Positions 59,741-64,000 of a stretch of DNA of 64,000 nucleotides are shown one piece after another. A model generated the notes under the pieces. The model saw nothing but the letters and a program-made list of their open reading frames with translations, had not been told where the DNA came from and ran no database searches. A program made the position numbers and the translations under genes. The DNA is from Lentzea cavernae. Lineage in GTDB: Bacteria; Actinomycetota; Actinomycetes; Mycobacteriales; Pseudonocardiaceae. How positions within the stretch are numbered: position 1 is the stretch's first letter; each line of letters starts with the position of its first letter. The stretch is taken from positions 1-64,000 of the forward strand of contig NZ_BNAR01000029.1 of NCBI RefSeq assembly GCF_014653695.1, in the 5' to 3' direction.

Positions 59741-60037
59741 TCACTTGAGGTTGTCCCGGTTGCCCTGCTCAGTCCGCTCGTACTGAGCCAGCGTGGCCTT
59801 CAGGTTGTCGATCCGGGTGGTCAGCGTCGTCTGCAGCTGCCTGTTCGACTGCTGGTGCATCTCTCCGGTGTTGGAGGCCCAGTTCGCGTAGACCTGGCTG
59901 GGCGCGTCCTTGCCGGCGCCCTGGACGTTGGCCAGCACCTTGCCCTGGTTCTCGGCGACCATCAGCTCGTCGCGGATCGACTCGTACTCCTTGATGGCGG
60001 CGCGGAGCGTCTCCAGATCGACCTTGGTCCCGCTCAT
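59741..60037 (-). CDS. WXG100-like small secreted protein
   Basis: 98 residues, all helical: LETLRAAIKEYESIRDELMV, a central ANWASNTGEMHQQSN in place of the WXG turn, then TTRIDNLKATLAQYERTEQG. Size and design fit an ESX helical hairpin. ATG 60037 is 12 bases before the lipoprotein gene. It would be the first gene of the lipoprotein-PPE-EspG unit. Confidence 0.7.
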   Translation of the reverse strand: MSGTKVDLETLRAAIKEYESIRDELMVAENQGKVLANVQGAGKDAPSQVYANWASNTGEMHQQSNRQLQTTLTTRIDNLKATLAQYERTEQGNRDNLK

Positions 60038-60120
60038 CCCCAGTGCCCTCCCGGCAGAATCGTGCGTCGAAGAGCATAGCGCCAGGTCGCGGGCCCGCCC
60101 CTGGTTCGAAACACGATCGG

Positions 60121-61125
60121 GTGAACACTCCGAAGTGCTTTCATTGCGGTGTGCGCGCACTCGCCTTCGGACTCGCCGCGGTCCTCGCCTTCCTCGCACT
60201 GGCCACGACGATCCGCACGACGGACGTCCTGACCGGTGCGCTCGAAGCACGACAGGTCGGCACCGCCACCGTGTCGTCGTGCACCGAGCACGGGCCGATC
60301 GGCAGATGGGGCGTCGGCACGGCCCACGGGTGCGACGCCGACGTGCGGTGGGACGGCGGCGGCACCGAGCGGGTCGCGTTCGCACCGGGGCAGTTGGAGC
60401 CTGGCGAGCAGGGCGTTCCCGTCTTCCGGTCCACGAGGGAGGCCGGGCGCAACGACAGCGCGCGGTGGTTCCTGGCCGGGCCGCTCGCCGCCGTGGCGCT
60501 CGGGTTGCTGGCGTTGTGGTTCCTCACGGCCGCCGTGCTGTCGCTCGTTCCCTCCCGTGGTGGCAGCAAGAAGCCGGAGGAGGAGTGGCCGGTGACGAAG
60601 GCCGAGGTCAAGGCGGCCCCGGTCACGCGGCGGGTGCGCAGGCTGAGGTTGCTGGCGTGGCTCGGGGTGGCCACGGCCGCGGCGGAGGGGTTGGCTTCGA
60701 TGCCGTTCTTCGACGCGCCGCGCCGGGCCGGGGAGTTCGTGTCGCCGTGGCCGCGGCTGGAGGAGGCCTGGCTCGTCGACCTGCCGTCCGGGGTGCTGGC
60801 CGGGTTCGCGGTGCTCACCGCCGCCGTGGTCGGGCTCGTCGCGGAGAGCGTGCACAAGGACGCGGCGAGGATCGTCCGATATGGACAGTCGTATCTCGAC
60901 GCCAAGAAGGTGCCGCCTGGCGGGGGCAGTTGGGTGCCGACGGTGTTGATCGCGGCGCTGGCGACTTGGGCGATCGTCCAGGCGGCGCTTGCGATCGGGA
61001 ACGCACCGCTCGTGGTGTGGCTGGCCGGTGGGCGGGACGCGGTGGTGTTGCTGGCCTTGCTGGGCATCGTCCTGGCCACCCGGCAGTCCGCAAAGGACAT
61101 GGCCGCGCAATTGGTCGGGAAGTAG
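60121..61125 (+). CDS. Membrane protein, DUF6346-like
   Basis: A 334-residue protein with about five hydrophobic segments and a cytosolic KKPEEEWPVTKAEV loop. An N-terminal extracytoplasmic part (SSCTEHGPIGRWGVGTAHGC) with paired Cys resembles DUF6346 proteins found beside ESX genes. This match is from memory and tentative. GTG 60121 is chosen, with a second possible start at about 60151. Confidence 0.55.
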   Translation: MNTPKCFHCGVRALAFGLAAVLAFLALATTIRTTDVLTGALEARQVGTATVSSCTEHGPIGRWGVGTAHGCDADVRWDGGGTERVAFAPGQLEPGEQGVPVFRSTREAGRNDSARWFLAGPLAAVALGLLALWFLTAAVLSLVPSRGGSKKPEEEWPVTKAEVKAAPVTRRVRRLRLLAWLGVATAAAEGLASMPFFDAPRRAGEFVSPWPRLEEAWLVDLPSGVLAGFAVLTAAVVGLVAESVHKDAARIVRYGQSYLDAKKVPPGGGSWVPTVLIAALATWAIVQAALAIGNAPLVVWLAGGRDAVVLLALLGIVLATRQSAKDMAAQLVGK

Positions 61126-61161
61126 GGGAACCGGAAGACGGTCCGGCCAGTCTCAGGCGGC

Positions 61162-61611
61162 ATGAGTTCCGCAGAACTGGGTGCCGGGCAGCAGCGGCTC
61201 GACGACTACATGCGCCGTGTCAACGACATCCAGCGCAGAGCCGAGGAGACGCAGGCCCAGCTCAAGGCGTTGCGCGCGGACGTCAGCAGTCCGGATCGGT
61301 CGGTCTCGGTGCGGATGGCGCCGGGTGGGCGGCTCGAGAAGCTGAGCCTGACGCCCGCGGCGATGCGGATGTCGCACGAGCAGCTCGCCGCCCTGATCAC
61401 CGAGACGGTCAGCAGGGGGCACGCGGCCGTCGCCGGGCAGATGGAGGCGACGATGCAGCCGTTGATCGGCGGCACGCCGGCCATGGACTTCCTGCGCGAC
61501 CAGGTCACCGCGGCGCAGCAGCCGGAGGAGACCGAGGAGCAGCAGCAGCCTCCGAAACAGCGAAGGCCGTCGGGCGACGACGACGAGCCGTTCGGCACCA
61601 TCTACCGGTAA
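61162..61611 (+). CDS. YbaB/EbfC-family protein
   Basis: A 149-residue protein: helix (MRRVNDIQRRAEETQAQLKA), a central beta sheet (VSVRMAPGGRLEKLSLTPAA) and helix (SHEQLAALITETVSRGHAAV), the YbaB layout, and a Gln/acid/Pro-rich tail. YbaB proteins bind DNA, and in Pseudonocardiaceae paralogues sit in T7SS clusters. It is transcribed just before the EspC-like gene. Confidence 0.82.
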   Translation: MSSAELGAGQQRLDDYMRRVNDIQRRAEETQAQLKALRADVSSPDRSVSVRMAPGGRLEKLSLTPAAMRMSHEQLAALITETVSRGHAAVAGQMEATMQPLIGGTPAMDFLRDQVTAAQQPEETEEQQQPPKQRRPSGDDDEPFGTIYR

Positions 61612-61620
61612 GGGGTCCCG

Positions 61621-61926
61621 GTGTCAGGTTTTTCCATGGAACCCGCTGACGTCACCAGTCACGCGGGCGCCGTCCAGTCGTTCGGCACGGAGCTCACGCG
61701 CGCCGCCGGGCGGGGCGAGAGCGTCGATCTCGGCATCGAGACGTACGGGATCATCGGCCAGGTCTTCAGCCTGCCGGTGCGGGCGCACATCGCGGCGATC
61801 GCGAGTTCCATCAACGAGCTGGCGAACGCGCTGCCGGACGTGGCCGACGCGCTGCGCGACTGCGCGGACGCCACGAAGCAGACCGACGACGACCACGCGA
61901 AGCTCTTCGCGAAGTACAAGGGGTAG
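61621..61926 (+). CDS. EspC-like small T7SS protein
   Basis: 101 residues, mainly helical: VTSHAGAVQSFGTELTRAAG then YGIIGQVFSLPVRAHIAAIA and DVADALRDCADATKQTDDDH. The size, spacing of the turn and C-terminal helix fit the DUF2580/EspC secretion-associated family. The start is GTG 61621 (or ATG 61636). It is 2 bases before the following large protein. Confidence 0.72.
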   Translation: MSGFSMEPADVTSHAGAVQSFGTELTRAAGRGESVDLGIETYGIIGQVFSLPVRAHIAAIASSINELANALPDVADALRDCADATKQTDDDHAKLFAKYKG

Positions 61927-61928
61927 AG

Positions 61929-62969
61929 ATGGTTCTCGACGTCAGTGCGGACAACGCCACCGACGGTGCGCGGATCGTCGACACCGTCTGGAAGTGCGCG
62001 GAGGACTTCAACAACCCCAGCGACTGGGCGTTCGACGGCGTGGCGCTCGGGCTCGACGTGCTCGGTTTCGTCGCGAACCCGCTCGGCACGCTCGTGGGCG
62101 CGGGCATCGGGTGGCTGATCGAGCACGTGTCGTTCCTCAAGGAGCCGCTCGACGACCTGGCGGGCGATCCCGGCGCGATCAACGTCGTCGCGGCCGCCTG
62201 GGGCGAGGTCGCGAAGGCGTGCGCCAAGGTGGGCAACGACTACGCGGCCGCCGCCACCAGCCAGACGGACACGTGGACCGGCACGTCCGGCGACGGTTAC
62301 CGCAAGGCCGCGGGCACGCTCGCCGAGCAGATCAAGGCCCTGGAGGGCGCCGCGAACGCCGTCGCCACCGGCATCCGGGGCACGGGCGTCCTGGTCGCGG
62401 CGGTGCGCGGCATCATCCGCGACATCGTAGCGGACGTGGTGGCGGAGTTCATCATCGCCGCGGTGACCGCGCTCGCGACGAGCTGGTGCAGCTTCGGCGC
62501 CTCGATCGCCGCCTTCACCGGCTGGGCCGTCGCGCGGGCGGCGTCGACCGCGGGCAAGATCGCGGGCAAGGTCAGCAAGCTGCTGATGAAGCTCGCGCAG
62601 GCCGTCCGCAAGTTCGACAACCTCAAGGGCGTGTCCGACGCGCTCGCGAAGGCCGCGGTCAACATCGGCCGCAAGGCCAAGGGCGTCGGCCGTTCGATCG
62701 GCAGGAACCACGCCTCGGTCCGGCAGATCGAAGACGGGTTCTCCAGTGCCAACAACGCGATCCGCGACAAGCTGACGTTCGGCAACGACGCGGCGAAGAA
62801 CGCGGCCAACCGGGTCGACGACATCATGTCGCCGCGTGGCCGCGACGGGTTCGCGGACACGGTCAAGCCCGTCGCCCTCGGCCGCACGGGTGCCTCCGAG
62901 GCGTTCAAGGAAGGCGCGAACTGGGACGAGAGCTACGAGAAGGGCCAGGAGGACCTGGCCAAGCAGTAG
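61929..62969 (+). CDS. WTG-containing putative T7SS substrate
   Basis: 346 residues. An N-terminal region (VDTVWKCAEDFNNPSDWAFD) and a helical module with TWTGTSGDGYRKAAGTLAEQ (WXG100-like, about 115-135) are followed by hydrophobic and Lys-rich stretches (IIAAVTALATSWCSFGASIA about 175-195, KIAGKVSKLLMKLAQ) and a charged C-terminus. It could be a large secreted effector or a membrane-inserting protein. No enzymatic toxin motif is seen. It ends just before a terminator. Confidence 0.62.
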   Translation: MVLDVSADNATDGARIVDTVWKCAEDFNNPSDWAFDGVALGLDVLGFVANPLGTLVGAGIGWLIEHVSFLKEPLDDLAGDPGAINVVAAAWGEVAKACAKVGNDYAAAATSQTDTWTGTSGDGYRKAAGTLAEQIKALEGAANAVATGIRGTGVLVAAVRGIIRDIVADVVAEFIIAAVTALATSWCSFGASIAAFTGWAVARAASTAGKIAGKVSKLLMKLAQAVRKFDNLKGVSDALAKAAVNIGRKAKGVGRSIGRNHASVRQIEDGFSSANNAIRDKLTFGNDAAKNAANRVDDIMSPRGRDGFADTVKPVALGRTGASEAFKEGANWDESYEKGQEDLAKQ

Positions 62970-62975
62970 TCGGGC

Positions 62976-63005
62976 GGGCCTGGCCGCGATCGCGCGGTCA
63001 GGCCC
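62976..63005. terminator. Bidirectional terminator of the T7SS and DUF4233 genes
   Basis: GGGCCTG then CCGCG (62976-62988) pair with CGCGG then CAGGCCC (62993-63005), 12 pairs with one G-T mismatch, around an ATCG loop. It lies between convergent genes. Confidence 0.8.
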
Positions 63006-63399
63006 CTTCCGCCTGCTGCTGTTGCTGCGCGGGGAGCCTGCCCTCGGCCATCCGCTTGAGCAGGTCCTTGCGCAGCCACAGCAGGTACGCCCACACCAGC
63101 CCGAAGATCACGCCGATCACGCCCATCGCCGGCAGCAGCAGCCACGAGGCGATCAGCAGGACGTGCAGGCCGACCACGACGGGGATCGCCCACGGGCGGC
63201 GGACGAAGGCGCACATCGCGATGAACACCGCGATGAAGCCGAACGCCACCCAGCCCACCGCGGACGTGACGCCGCCGTGCAGCTTGGCGATCACCGGCAG
63301 GGCCAGGGCGACGACGATGACCTCGAGGATCAGCGTGCCGGCCATGATGCCCCGGAACGCCTTCATCGGGTCCTTCTTCAGAGGGGCCGGGGCGGTCAT
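62998..63399 (-). CDS. DUF4233 membrane protein
   Basis: A 133-residue protein with four hydrophobic segments (ILEVIVVALALPVIAKL; AVGWVAFGFIAVFIAMCAF; PVVVGLHVLLIASWLLL; GVIFGLVWAYLLW). It is the conserved partner gene directly downstream of folC in actinobacteria and overlaps folC by four bases (ATGA). Function is unknown. Confidence 0.88.
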   Translation of the reverse strand: MTAPAPLKKDPMKAFRGIMAGTLILEVIVVALALPVIAKLHGGVTSAVGWVAFGFIAVFIAMCAFVRRPWAIPVVVGLHVLLIASWLLLPAMGVIGVIFGLVWAYLLWLRKDLLKRMAEGRLPAQQQQQAEGA

Positions 63400-64000
63400 G
63401 CCGGTTCCTTCCCGAACAGCGCGCGGGCCTCGCCGGCCGTGACGACCGACCCGGTGACGATGATGCCGCCGCCCGAGAGCTCGTCCTCGGTCAGGTGGAT
63501 GGCTTCCTCGATGGCGTCGACCAGGCGCGGACGCACCTCGAAGCGGTCCTCGCCGAAGATCGGGACGGCGAGACCGGCGAGCACGTCCGGGTCCATGGCG
63601 CGCGGCGAGGAGTTGGTGGTGATCACCAGCTCCTGCACGACCGGTTCCAGCGCGGCCAGGATGCCCTCGGCGTCCTTGTCCGCCATGACGGACACGACCG
63701 CGACCAGCTTGCGGAAGCCGAACTCCGACTCCAGCGCCTTGGCCAGGGCCGCGGCGCCGTGCGGGTTGTGCGCGGCGTCGACGAAGATGTTCGGCGTGGA
63801 GCGCACGCGCTCCAGGCGGCCCGGCGTGACGACCGAGGCGAAGCCCTCGCGGACGACGTCGATGTTGATCTGGCGGTCGGGACCCGCGCCGAAGAACGCC
63901 TCGACGGCGGCCAGCGCCAGTGCGGCGTTCGCTGCCTGGTGTTCTCCGTGCAGCGGCAGGAAGATGTCCTCGTAGATTCCGCTCAGGCCCTGCAGCGTGA
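63396..64000 (-). CDS. folC: Folylpolyglutamate synthase / dihydrofolate synthase, C-terminal part (cut by window edge)
   Basis: About 201 residues of the 3' half of FolC. The visible sequence starts mid-domain with LPLHGEHQAANAALALAAVE, then TPGRLERVRSTPNIFVDAAH (the DAAHNP substrate loop) and the C-terminal domain ending EARALFGKEPA. The N-terminal ATP-binding half lies beyond position 64000. The frame is open through the edge. FolC adds glutamates to folates. Confidence 0.93.
   Translation of the reverse strand, partial: TLQGLSGIYEDIFLPLHGEHQAANAALALAAVEAFFGAGPDRQINIDVVREGFASVVTPGRLERVRSTPNIFVDAAHNPHGAAALAKALESEFGFRKLVAVVSVMADKDAEGILAALEPVVQELVITTNSSPRAMDPDVLAGLAVPIFGEDRFEVRPRLVDAIEEAIHLTEDELSGGGIIVTGSVVTAGEARALFGKEPA

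Noticed and set aside
60121..61125. EccB-type secretion core protein
   Set aside because: Hydrophobic segments and Cys pair do not match EccB, and no EccC ATPase is present.

Overview
The window is high-GC DNA from a filamentous actinomycete, most likely a Pseudonocardiaceae member of the Lentzea/Saccharothrix/Actinosynnema type. This is an inference. It rests on the GC-rich codon use, the frequent GTG and TTG starts, the actinobacterial gene families (comEA/comEC, EspG/PPE-type T7SS proteins, DUF3558 lipoprotein, DUF4233, RNase E with an IF2_N-like head) and a gene order that follows the mycobacterial block from folC to rpsT.

Backbone. Read on the minus strand from right to left, the window keeps folC, DUF4233, ndk, rne, rplU, rpmA, obg, proB, proA, nadD, rsfS, gpgP, octT, degV, comEA and comEC, with holA and then rpsT (plus strand) at the end. 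These genes cover folate polyglutamylation, nucleotide balance, RNA decay, ribosome assembly, proline and NAD synthesis, glucosylglycerate metabolism, DNA uptake and replication. Accessory genes have been dropped into this chain at several points.

Left end (1-10214). A polysaccharide lyase family 6 enzyme, a Nudix hydrolase, an SPFH protein paired with a small ribbon-helix-helix protein behind a 14-bp palindrome, a PIG-L deacetylase, a secreted GH3 glucosidase with LacI-like sites, rpsT, a methyltransferase-like membrane protein, holA, and threonine synthase behind a SAM-I riboswitch whose P1 stem overlaps the ribosome binding site.

Middle (10215-43626). The competence genes and the nadD-degV operon (with a cold-shock gene inserted between nadD and rsfS) are followed by two P450s, a RecQ helicase fused to a phosphoribosyltransferase-like domain, an AraC/DUF1772 pair, two VOC proteins, an MHS-family transporter and a 168-bp foldback element at the end of proB. 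The obg-rplU-rne block follows. A secreted subtilase then lies between the usually adjacent radical-SAM and DUF2344 genes. A three-gene ABC exporter, a GNAT enzyme, and a second foldback element follow.

Right end (43627-64000). An insert of about 19 kb separates ndk from DUF4233-folC. It holds a PATAN/winged-helix plus double roadblock cassette with no GTPase, a DHA2 efflux pump with its MarR regulator and matching operators, a 1799-residue secreted amylase-pullulanase with LacI-type operators, a PhoD phosphatase, and a T7SS-associated cluster (EspG, PPE-like, DUF3558 lipoprotein, WXG100-like, EspC-like, YbaB-like and a large WTG protein) without any secretion-core gene in the window.

The strongest candidates for something not fully described are the roadblock cassette, the two foldback elements (one with strand-polarised G-U pairing), the SPFH-RHH pair, and the core-less T7SS cluster.
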